Part shown: positions 4,241-10,277 of the stretch, in pieces
Layout of the letters: every line of letters begins with the position of its first letter
Position numbering within the stretch: the first letter of the stretch is position 1
Assembly: GCA_001817615.1 (NCBI GenBank)
Contig: MHIR01000067.1
Span: 1-12,649 of the forward strand
Direction of reading: 5' to 3'
DNA length: 12,649 bases
Origin: Candidatus Buchananbacteria bacterium RIFCSPLOWO2_02_FULL_46_11b
GTDB lineage: Bacteria > Patescibacteriota > Patescibacteriia > Buchananbacterales > UBA6539
Notes under the pieces: generated by a model
Seen by the model: only the letters and a program-made list of their open reading frames with translations
The model's database searches: none
What the model was told of the DNA's origin: nothing
Translations under genes and position numbers: made by a program

Positions 4241-5626
4241 ATGAATCAACATAGCGCCAATTTTGATAAAATTCCGCCCCAAAATCTTGAGATGGAGCAG
4301 TCTTTGCTCGGGTCTTTGTTAATTGACAAAGACGCGATTATTAAAGTGGCGGATTTAATCACGCCCGAAGATTTTTACAAAGACGCCCATCGCTTGATTT
4401 ATGAATCAATTAAAGATCTTTATGAGAAGCGCGAGCCGATTGATTTGCTTTCTTTAACCGCCAAATTGGATGAAAAAAAATTGCTGGAAGTAATCGGCGG
4501 CCGGACTTATCTGACCGGCCTGGCCAATTTAGTGCCCACGGCCAGCCACGTGTTCCATTACGCCACGGTCGTGCAAAATAAAGCGAGCTTGCGGCGGCTT
4601 TTGAAAGCGGCCGGCGAGATTACGGAGCTGGGCTATAAGGAAAACGAGGAGATCGACCAGCTGCTTGATACGGCCGAACAAAAATTATTTTCCGTTTCCC
4701 AAAAATATTTAAAGCGGACCTTTATTCCGATTAATGATGTCTTGACCGAAGCCTTTGACCGGATTGACGAGTTGCACCGCGGTTCGGGCAAGCTGCGCGG
4801 GGTGCCGACTTATTTCACGGATTTGGACAATACTTTGGCCGGCTTGCAGAAATCCGATTTGATAATTCTCGCGGCTCGGCCGTCGGTGGGCAAAACCACT
4901 TTGGCTTTGGATATCGCCCGAAACATCGCCGTGAGGGCCAAAGAAACAGTCGGCATTTTTTCCCTGGAAATGTCAAAAGAGCAGCTGGTTGACCGCCTGC
5001 TTTGCGCCGAAGCGGGCGTCAATTTATGGAATATGAGAACCGGCAAGCTTACCGACCACGGCGAAAACGACGATTTTACCCGGATCAACCACGCCATGGG
5101 CCTGCTGTCTGAAGCCAAAATTTTTATTGACGATTCCGCCAATTCCAATGTCATGGAAATCAGAACTAAGGCCCGCCGCCTGCAAACCGAGCACGGCTTG
5201 GGCCTGATTGTCATTGACTACCTGCAATTAATGGAAGGCCGGGGCCGGGAAAACCGCGTTCAGGAAGTTTCGGAAATTTCCCGCAATCTTAAAGCCATTG
5301 CCCGCGAGCTGAATGTTCCCGTCCTGGCGTTGTCCCAGCTTTCCCGGGGCGTTGAGTCTCGCGATACCCATATCCCCCGCCTGGCTGATTTGCGGGAATC
5401 CGGCTCAATCGAGCAGGACGCGGACGTGGTTTTATTCATCTACCGCGAAGCGCTTTACCATCCGGATTTGCCCCAGGAAAAAGCCCATGTCGCCGAAATT
5501 CATATTGCCAAGCACCGCAACGGCCCGACCGGCAAAGTCAAGCTGTTTTTTGACGAAAAAAACGTGACTTTCAAAAACCTGGAAAGACGGGCCGCCAGCG
5601 AGCCGGGCGAGGAGATTACTTTTTAA
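4241..5626 (+). CDS. dnaB: Replicative DNA helicase DnaB
   Basis: DnaB is the hexameric 5'-3' helicase that unwinds the fork and recruits primase. From the chosen ATG it has 461 residues, a usual length. The N-terminal domain begins I-P-P-Q-N-L-E-M-E-Q-S-L-L-G (about 10-24). The RecA-like domain has Walker A A-R-P-S-V-G-K-T-T (212-220), S-L-E-M-S (about 241), Walker B V-I-D-Y-L-Q-L-M (324-331), S-Q-L-S-R-G-V-E-S-R (365-374) and D-L-R-E-S-G-S-I-E-Q-D-A-D (383-395). An in-frame ATG at 4163 would add 26 unconserved residues; DnaB proteins normally have about 10-15 residues before the PPQNLE motif, so 4241 is preferred. No intein is present. recR follows 91 bases later on the same strand. Confidence 0.97.
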   Translation: MNQHSANFDKIPPQNLEMEQSLLGSLLIDKDAIIKVADLITPEDFYKDAHRLIYESIKDLYEKREPIDLLSLTAKLDEKKLLEVIGGRTYLTGLANLVPTASHVFHYATVVQNKASLRRLLKAAGEITELGYKENEEIDQLLDTAEQKLFSVSQKYLKRTFIPINDVLTEAFDRIDELHRGSGKLRGVPTYFTDLDNTLAGLQKSDLIILAARPSVGKTTLALDIARNIAVRAKETVGIFSLEMSKEQLVDRLLCAEAGVNLWNMRTGKLTDHGENDDFTRINHAMGLLSEAKIFIDDSANSNVMEIRTKARRLQTEHGLGLIVIDYLQLMEGRGRENRVQEVSEISRNLKAIARELNVPVLALSQLSRGVESRDTHIPRLADLRESGSIEQDADVVLFIYREALYHPDLPQEKAHVAEIHIAKHRNGPTGKVKLFFDEKNVTFKNLERRAASEPGEEITF

Positions 5627-5717
5627 ACTTAAAACTTAAAGCTGAAAGTTTAAAGCTGCTAAACGCTAAAATTTAAATTAGTTTTAAGCTTTAAGTTTTT
5701 AGCTTTAAGTTTTTAAG
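5627..5717. repeat. dnaB-recR spacer made of AACTTAAAGC words and their inverted copies
   Basis: CTTAAAACTTAAAGCT (5628-5643) is repeated imperfectly to about 5657. Its reverse complement occurs at 5681-5717, where 5701-5717 matches with one extra A. The spacer can form a long AT-only hairpin reaching the recR start codon. No Shine-Dalgarno is visible before recR, so this structure may affect its translation. Confidence 0.6.
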
Positions 5718-6317
5718 ATGCCAAACTACTCCCCCTCAATCCAAGACCTGATTAACCAATTCTCCGCCCTGCCGGGCTTGGGGCCGAAAACCGCCCAGCG
5801 GCTGGTTTTTTATTTATTAAAACAGCCCAAAGAAAATTTGGAAAAATTCGGCCTTGGCCTGCAGCATTTAAAAGACAAAATCGTAATTTGCCGGCAATGC
5901 CATAATTTTTCCGAATCCGATCCTTGCCTGATTTGCGGCGATAAAAGGAGAAATCCCCGCGTGGTTTGCGTCGTGGCCAAGCCGCAGGACATGATCGCTT
6001 TGGAAAAAATTAATGATTATCAGGGCCTTTACCATATTTTAGGCGGCGCGATTGACCCTTTGGAAGGCATTACGCCGGCGGAATTAAAAATCAAAGAATT
6101 AACAGAGCGCGTGCAAAAAGACGGGGTTTTGGAAATAATTCTGGCTTTGAGTTCGGATCTGCCCGGCGAAACCACGATTTTATACCTGACCAAATTGCTT
6201 AAACCGCTTAAAATTAAGATTACCCGCCTGGCCCAGGGCCTGCCGATCGGCAGCGACTTGGAATATGCGGATGAAGTAACTTTATCCAGTGCTTTAAAGG
6301 GCCGGAGAGAGTTATAG
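5718..6317 (+). CDS. recR: Recombination mediator RecR
   Basis: RecR works with RecO to load RecA on gapped DNA. The 199 residues match the family length. Order: helix-hairpin-helix L-P-G-L-G-P-K-T-A-Q-R-L (18-29); C4 zinc finger C58-x2-C61 and C70-x2-C73; Toprim domain from about 81, with Y-H-I-L-G-G-A-I-D-P-L-E-G-I-T-P; and the C-terminal signature T-R-L-A-Q-G-L-P-I-G-S-D-L-E-Y-A-D-E-V-T-L (169-189). The first Toprim strand reads V-C-V-V-A-K-P-Q-D where most RecRs have Glu after V-V, so the conserved Toprim glutamate appears to be Ala; RecR has no known catalysis, so function may be unaffected. The gene is probably co-transcribed with dnaB and ends before a strong terminator. Confidence 0.97.
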   Translation: MPNYSPSIQDLINQFSALPGLGPKTAQRLVFYLLKQPKENLEKFGLGLQHLKDKIVICRQCHNFSESDPCLICGDKRRNPRVVCVVAKPQDMIALEKINDYQGLYHILGGAIDPLEGITPAELKIKELTERVQKDGVLEIILALSSDLPGETTILYLTKLLKPLKIKITRLAQGLPIGSDLEYADEVTLSSALKGRREL

Positions 6318-6403
6318 CAAGATAAGCGAGATAAGCAAGATAGGCAAGATAAGAGTTAAACTTTGGTCTTATCTTGCTTATCTTGCTGAAAACTTATCTT
6401 GCT
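6316..6403. repeat. Word array AGCAAGATAAG with three inverted copies
   Basis: Directly after the recR stop, AGCAAGATAAG occurs at 6316-6326 with near copies at 6325-6335, 6333-6343 and 6343-6353. Its exact reverse complement occurs at 6368-6378, 6377-6387 and 6393-6403. The two blocks can pair as a long hairpin with a loop of about 14 bases. Confidence 0.75.
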
Positions 6404-6409
6404 TTATAT

Positions 6410-6445
6410 AAAAAATACCGCCGACTTGATTCGGGGTATTTTTTT
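6410..6445. terminator. Bidirectional terminator between recR and rplU
   Basis: AAAAAATACC-g-CCGA (6410-6424) pairs with TCGGGGTATTTTTT (6431-6444) around a six-base loop, with one bulged G. A runs on the left and T runs on the right serve both strands: dnaB-recR from the left and rplU from the right. Confidence 0.85.
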
Positions 6446-6454
6446 ATGCAAAAG

Positions 6455-6760
6455 TTAAATTTTTTCGATCTGCACCAGGGTATACGGCTGGCGGTGGCCG
6501 ACGCGCTTGCGGTAGCGGGTTTTAGCTTTATATTTAACCACCAAAACTTTATCTTTTCGGCCTTGAGCTAAAATCTTGCCGCTGATTTTCGTTGAGGCCA
6601 AAGGCTTGCCGATCTCCGTTTTGCCGCTGGCTTCGGCCAGCAATAAAGCGTCAAAATTCACTTTGTCGCCCTCAACCCCCGCCAATTTTTCCACTTTTAC
6701 CTTGTCGCCGGCTTTGACCAGATACTGCTTGCCGCCGGTTTTAATAATCGCTAAAGTCAT
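6455..6760 (-). CDS. rplU: 50S ribosomal protein L21
   Basis: L21 binds 23S rRNA in the large subunit. From the ATG at 6758-6760 the protein has 101 residues, the normal length, beginning M-T-L-A-I-I-K-T-G-G-K-Q-Y, the usual L21 N-terminus, and ending in G-H-R-Q-P-Y-T-L-V-Q-I. The frame stays open upstream to an ATG at 6856, but those 32 residues are not L21-like and lie across the promoter, so that start is rejected. The gene is not followed by rpmA (L27), its usual partner; it is a single-gene unit with its own promoter and terminator. No Shine-Dalgarno is apparent. Confidence 0.97.
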   Translation of the reverse strand: MTLAIIKTGGKQYLVKAGDKVKVEKLAGVEGDKVNFDALLLAEASGKTEIGKPLASTKISGKILAQGRKDKVLVVKYKAKTRYRKRVGHRQPYTLVQIEKI

Positions 6761-6791
6761 AAGAATAACGTGAAATAATAATAACTTTAAT

Positions 6792-6820
6792 AGTTTAACG
6801 TTTATTCTGAAAAATGTCAA
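6792..6820 (-). promoter_or_regulatory. rplU promoter
   Basis: Minus strand: TTGACA (6815-6820, perfect), a 17-base spacer, TAAACT (6792-6797). The predicted start is near 6785, giving a leader of about 25 bases. Confidence 0.75.
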
Positions 6821-6840
6821 GCGGTGAGTAAATAAAGATA

Positions 6841-6891
6841 AAATTTTAAATTTCAAATTTCAATTTAATGTTCAATTTTAAATTTAAAATT
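6841..6891. repeat. AAATTT-word spacer with a 12-bp inverted repeat
   Basis: AATTTTAAATTT (6842-6853) and AAATTTAAAATT (6880-6891) are perfect inverted copies, with CAAATTT-like words between. The spacer lies just after the membrane/spermidine-synthase-like gene and could weakly terminate it. Confidence 0.5.
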
Positions 6892-6906
6892 CTACGTTCA
6901 TTCCCC

Positions 6907-8403
6907 TTAGAGAAGTTTAGAGATGTAGTAATCAACCGGCGCGAAATCATCTATTAAGATTTTAGTTTCCGGCGCCAGTTTGATTTCTTCTTCCCAAAAG
7001 TGCCCGAGCAATTCTTTTTGGCTGGCATCGGCGTTTTTTAGCAGATTGTCTTTATTCAGCCGCCGCGGATTTTTCGTCGCGATTAAAATTAAATTTTGAA
7101 CTTTATCGGTATTTTTACCGTCATAATAATAGGCGGGAAAAACGTAAATTTGGGGGAAATATTCTTTAAGGGTTTTGTATTCGGCCTGAAAAAGCAAGGA
7201 TTTTTTGCCGGATAAAGAATTAATGACGTTTAAAACCAAGATGCCGTCCGGCGTCAGGGATTGATAAATCCTGGCCGCGGCTTCTTTGGTCGCAAGCGGG
7301 AAAGGAATGGAATAATAAGAAGCAAACGCATCGCCGTAGATAACGTCGAATTTTTCCGAGTTGTTGTTTAAAAAAATCCGGCCGTCTTCATGGCTGATTT
7401 TCAGCCTTGAATCGTCTTTTAAATTGAAATAAGTTTTGGCCGTCTGCGTGATTTTGGGGTCAATTTCCACGACCGTCATTTCGGCCAAAGGATAACGTCT
7501 TAAAAAATCAAGCGGCGCGATATAAGCCCCGCCGCCCAAAGTCAGGGCTTTTTTAATTTCGGGCTTGAACAAATTGTCCAGCAAATAAAGCCGCTGGTAG
7601 ACCGAATATAAGCGATTGCTATTTTGATAAATAACGGAATGGGCTTCTTTGCCTAAAAATAAAAACCGGAGCTTTTCGCCGCCGTCTTTTAAAGTAAGGT
7701 CTTTTACCTGAATGTGATTATAGGCGCTGTCCGCCTCAAAAATCAAGCCCGGCGCCGGCGGCCGGCCAAAAAACCAGTTTAGGGCAATCAGTAAAATAAA
7801 AATGATTTTTAATGATTTTTTCGCTCCCAGCATGGCGGTTAAGACTAAAATCAAACTTAAACCGAATAAAATTTGTGTACTGCCGAAAGCCGGGATTAAA
7901 TAAAAACCGGCCAAAAAGGTGCCAAAGATGCTGCCGATCGTGGAAAGCGCGTAGAGATTGCCGGCGACATTGCCTGAACCTTGGACGTCGCTTACTTTCA
8001 AGCGCACAGCATAGGGCGAAATCATGCCCAAGAGCGCGCTGGGAAGGGCAAAAAGCGCCAAAACCGCGATAATTGAACCGAATTTCACGCCCAAGAGCAG
8101 GATATACGGCAGAAACGTGTCTTTAAACAAAGCCACCGTTAAAATCGCCAGGCCGGAAATAAAAAAAACTTCGGTTAAAAACAAAAGACTCGGATTTTTT
8201 TGGGAAAAATAGCCGCCCAAATAATAACCCAGCGATAAAGCGCCCAAGATAATCCCGATCAGTGAAGCCCAGACATAAATGGAAGTGCCCAGATACGGCG
8301 CCAGGATCCTTGAGCCGATTAGTTCCAAAATCATGACCGCGGCGCCGGCGATAAAGACGACGATTTCCAGCGGGCCGAATTTTAAACCTTTGGATAAAGT
8401 CAT
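6907..8403 (-). CDS. Membrane protein fused to a spermidine-synthase-like methyltransferase-fold domain
   Basis: The 498-residue protein has seven or so hydrophobic helices in residues 10-210 (opening E-L-I-G-S-R-I-L-A-P-Y-L-G-T-S-I-Y-V-W, a hallmark of fused MFS/spermidine-synthase proteins), then a soluble Rossmann domain from about 220. That domain has L-T-L-G-G-G (287-292), V-E-I-D-P (312-316), H-E-D-G-R (338-342) and F-D-V-I-Y-G-D-A-F (352-360). True spermidine synthases have G-G-G-D-G and D-S-x-D-P; here the first is G-G-G-A and the second aspartate of the second motif is lost, so aminopropyl transfer is doubtful. The nucleotide (SAM/dcSAM) pocket looks retained. It lies downstream of the DUF192 gene on the same strand. 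The substrate is unknown; transport or modification of a small amine or lipid is only a guess. Confidence 0.85.
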   Translation of the reverse strand: MTLSKGLKFGPLEIVVFIAGAAVMILELIGSRILAPYLGTSIYVWASLIGIILGALSLGYYLGGYFSQKNPSLLFLTEVFFISGLAILTVALFKDTFLPYILLLGVKFGSIIAVLALFALPSALLGMISPYAVRLKVSDVQGSGNVAGNLYALSTIGSIFGTFLAGFYLIPAFGSTQILFGLSLILVLTAMLGAKKSLKIIFILLIALNWFFGRPPAPGLIFEADSAYNHIQVKDLTLKDGGEKLRFLFLGKEAHSVIYQNSNRLYSVYQRLYLLDNLFKPEIKKALTLGGGAYIAPLDFLRRYPLAEMTVVEIDPKITQTAKTYFNLKDDSRLKISHEDGRIFLNNNSEKFDVIYGDAFASYYSIPFPLATKEAAARIYQSLTPDGILVLNVINSLSGKKSLLFQAEYKTLKEYFPQIYVFPAYYYDGKNTDKVQNLILIATKNPRRLNKDNLLKNADASQKELLGHFWEEEIKLAPETKILIDDFAPVDYYISKLL

Positions 8404-8410
8404 TGACAGT

Positions 8411-8481
8411 AAATTACGAGTAAATTAAAAATAAATTAAAAGTAAATTAATAGCTAACTTTTAATTCACTATTAATTTACT
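8411..8481. repeat. GTAAATTAA-word spacer with a 13-bp inverted repeat
   Basis: AGTAAATTAATAG (8441-8453) and CTATTAATTTACT (8469-8481) are perfect inverted copies with a 15-base loop. Three more AGTAAATTA-like words precede at 8409-8440. The structure starts at the stop codon of the DUF192 gene. Confidence 0.6.
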
Positions 8482-8935
8482 TTCCCGGGATAGTCAGTAT
8501 TTGGCCAATCCCGATTTGATGTTCTTTGACAAACCCCGCCCCGACTTCCAGAATTTGATTAACGGGTTTTGGCGAATAATAAATTTTACTCGTGCCCAGA
8601 ATAAAAGGCGCGTTTTCTTCAAAGCCGATAACCCGGTAATCGTCCAGCCAGATAATATCGATATCGAATTTCATTTCCTTCATCCAGATTCCCCGGGTTT
8701 GCCGGTCGGGATAAATAAATAACAAACCTTCATCTTCGGCCAAGCCATCTTGACTCGAAAACCCTTTGATTTGCTGGTCAGGCGTCTTTGCAACTTTTAC
8801 TTTAATTTCCGTCTCGCCCAAGCGGATAATTTTACCTTCGCTTGGCTGGCAACCGAAGAATATAATCGGTAAAATCAGGCAGGCAATGATTCTTAATCTC
8901 CTGCCCCTGGTTTTTATTTTTTTTCGGTAGTTCAT
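8477..8935 (-). CDS. DUF192 family protein, probably membrane-anchored
   Basis: This is a 152-residue protein. A basic start (K/R-rich, 1-16) leads into a hydrophobic segment (about 14-27) ending F-F-G-C29, an imperfect lipobox, so it is probably an exported lipoprotein or is held by an uncleaved anchor. The DUF192 core follows: Q-I-K-G-F-S, L-A-E-D-E-G-L-L-F-I-Y-P, then W-M-K-E-M-K-F-D-I-D-I-I-W-L-D, and V-N-Q-I-L-E-V-G-A-G-F near the end. The family is widespread, exported and of uncertain function. Its ATG overlaps the stop of the WecA/MraY-like gene by four bases (ATGA), implying coupled translation. Confidence 0.9.
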   Translation of the reverse strand: MNYRKKIKTRGRRLRIIACLILPIIFFGCQPSEGKIIRLGETEIKVKVAKTPDQQIKGFSSQDGLAEDEGLLFIYPDRQTRGIWMKEMKFDIDIIWLDDYRVIGFEENAPFILGTSKIYYSPKPVNQILEVGAGFVKEHQIGIGQILTIPGK

Positions 8936-9966
8936 TTCCGCTTATTTAGCTTTATCTTGTAAACCAAGACTAAACCTCCGGCCAAAACCGCCATGAATAT
9001 CGCGAGAAACGCCAAGGCCATCAGCTTGCCAGACGTTGACAAGAAAAGCGAAGTCAAACCGAAAGCCGCGGTCAGAGCGTAAAGAAATAAAACCGCCTGC
9101 CTTTGAGACAAGCCGATATCCAAAAGCCGGAAATGCAGATGCTTATTGTCGGCCCGGGCCGGCGATTTGCCCTGCCAAAGCCGGCGGCCGATGACCCACA
9201 AGACATCCAGAATCGGCACGCCTAAAATCAAAAGGGCGGTGGCGATTTTTGAGCCCGAGATGATGGCTAAAATTCCCAGCATAAAGCCGCAAAAAACGCT
9301 GCCGCTTTCCCCCAAAAAAATTTTGGCCGGATGCCAATTAAAAAATAAAAAGCCAAAACAAGCGCCGGCTAAAATCAAAGCCAAAACCGAGGTGCCGGAT
9401 GAAGGCACGTCCCAGTATAAGCTTACGGCAAAAATTATCAGCGAGCCGATAACCGTCACGCCGGCGACCAATCCGTCCAGGCCGTCTAAGAATTTGGTGG
9501 TATAAATCATGCCCAAAAGCCAAAAAAACGCCATGATTGCGCCCAAAACCGGGGAAAACGCCAGAATGCCGCCAAAGGGGCTTGTGATATAAGTAATTTT
9601 AACGCCCGAAATCAGCACGGCAAAAATTGCCAGTATCGGAAAAATCAGCTGCTGCCAGGGCAAAAGATTGAAGCGATCGTCTAAAAATCCGCCCAGCATC
9701 AAAATCGCGCCGGCGATCAAAATCGCCAAAAGGTAAATACTGGAAATTTTAACGTCGGCAATAAAACCCAATGCCCAAAAAATTATCAAGGCCAGGCTGA
9801 AAGCCGAAAAAACCGCCCAGCCGCCCAAAAGCGCCACGGGCTTTTGGTGGATTTTGCGGGGATTGGGCAAATCAACAATCTTTAAAATTTCCGCGACTCG
9901 TTTTACCAGGGGGGTAAAAATCAAAGCCAGGATCAAAGCCAGGCCGAAAGGAAGGAAATAAAACAT
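8932..9966 (-). CDS. WecA/TagO/MraY-type polyprenyl-phosphate sugar-1-phosphate transferase
   Basis: This is a 344-residue polytopic membrane enzyme with about ten hydrophobic helices. Family motifs in order: P-N-P-R-K-I-H-Q-K-P (34-43), G-G-F-L-D-D (92-97, Mg-binding Asp pair), K-F-L-D-G-L-D-G-L (158-166), F-L-G-E-S-G-S (217-223) and H-L-H-F-R-L (276-281). The last motif is of the WecA/TagO type (usually HIHHRL), not MraY. It should transfer a HexNAc-1-phosphate from a UDP-sugar to undecaprenyl phosphate, starting a cell-surface glycan at the cytoplasmic face. Oddity: the usual F-L-G-D-S-G-S has Glu in place of Asp. It is first in an operon with the DUF192 and spermidine-synthase-like genes. 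The sugar cannot be told from sequence. Confidence 0.92.
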   Translation of the reverse strand: MFYFLPFGLALILALIFTPLVKRVAEILKIVDLPNPRKIHQKPVALLGGWAVFSAFSLALIIFWALGFIADVKISSIYLLAILIAGAILMLGGFLDDRFNLLPWQQLIFPILAIFAVLISGVKITYITSPFGGILAFSPVLGAIMAFFWLLGMIYTTKFLDGLDGLVAGVTVIGSLIIFAVSLYWDVPSSGTSVLALILAGACFGFLFFNWHPAKIFLGESGSVFCGFMLGILAIISGSKIATALLILGVPILDVLWVIGRRLWQGKSPARADNKHLHFRLLDIGLSQRQAVLFLYALTAAFGLTSLFLSTSGKLMALAFLAIFMAVLAGGLVLVYKIKLNKRK

Positions 9967-10003
9967 ATATTGATCGGGAAATCTTTATTGGCTGATTTCT
10001 AAT

Positions 10004-10032
10004 TTTACTTAAAGCGCTAAAAGGTTTATAAT
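10004..10032 (+). promoter_or_regulatory. Promoter of the small membrane-protein gene
   Basis: TTTACT (10004-10009), 17 bases, perfect TATAAT (10027-10032). The predicted start is near 10039. A strong Shine-Dalgarno AAAGGAG (10049-10055) lies six bases before the ATG, the best ribosome site in the window. Confidence 0.7.
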
Positions 10033-10061
10033 TTAATTAAGGGGAAGTAAAGGAGTGAAAA

Positions 10062-10262
10062 ATGAATTACTTGTATTTATTGGTCTCCCTGGGTTTAGTT
10101 CTTTTGAGCTATGCTTTAGAAAAACTTGGCCGGCGCTATATGGACGATGAGGGCCGGACGCCCAGAGTCAGGCGGGTATTTTCCTTAAGCCGAATTATTC
10201 TGATTGTTGCCATTTCTTTGGTAATCTACGTGCTACTATCGTTCTTTCTCTCCGTGGTTTAA
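10062..10262 (+). CDS. Small two-helix membrane protein, unknown function
   Basis: The 66-residue protein has two hydrophobic helices (about 3-20 and 44-65) joined by a short, very basic and acidic loop (G-R-R-Y-M-D-D-E-G-R-T-P-R-V-R-R). By the positive-inside rule the loop is cytoplasmic and both ends face out. I do not recognise a family. The gene is credible because it has a good promoter, the strongest Shine-Dalgarno in the window and a terminator, forming a compact 270-base unit. Its stop codon lies in the terminator hairpin. Both neighbours are on the other strand. Size and topology would suit a toxin-like, holin-like or regulatory membrane peptide, but nothing shows this. Confidence 0.75.
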   Translation: MNYLYLLVSLGLVLLSYALEKLGRRYMDDEGRTPRVRRVFSLSRIILIVAISLVIYVLLSFFLSVV

Positions 10263-10277
10263 CCGCGGAGTTTTTTT
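10250..10277 (+). terminator. Terminator overlapping the end of the small membrane-protein gene
   Basis: CTCCGTGGT (10250-10258) pairs with ACCGCGGAG (10262-10270), nine pairs with one G-U, loop TTA, followed by seven Ts. The TAA stop (10260-10262) straddles the loop and stem, and the T run overlaps the HSP100 stop on the other strand. The minus strand lacks a T run, so termination is one-way. Confidence 0.9.

Noticed and set aside
6316..6403. CRISPR array
   Set aside because: The repeated unit is only 11 bases, has no unique spacers and switches orientation; no cas genes are present.
6761..6856. Longer L21 start at 6856
   Set aside because: It adds 32 non-L21 residues and would place the start upstream of the TTGACA promoter.
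7812..8212. Plus-strand ORFs inside the spermidine-synthase-like gene, and similar ones within the DUF192, WecA-like and HSP100 genes
   Set aside because: They are antisense shadows of well-supported genes, with Arg/Lys-rich or low-complexity products and no family motifs.
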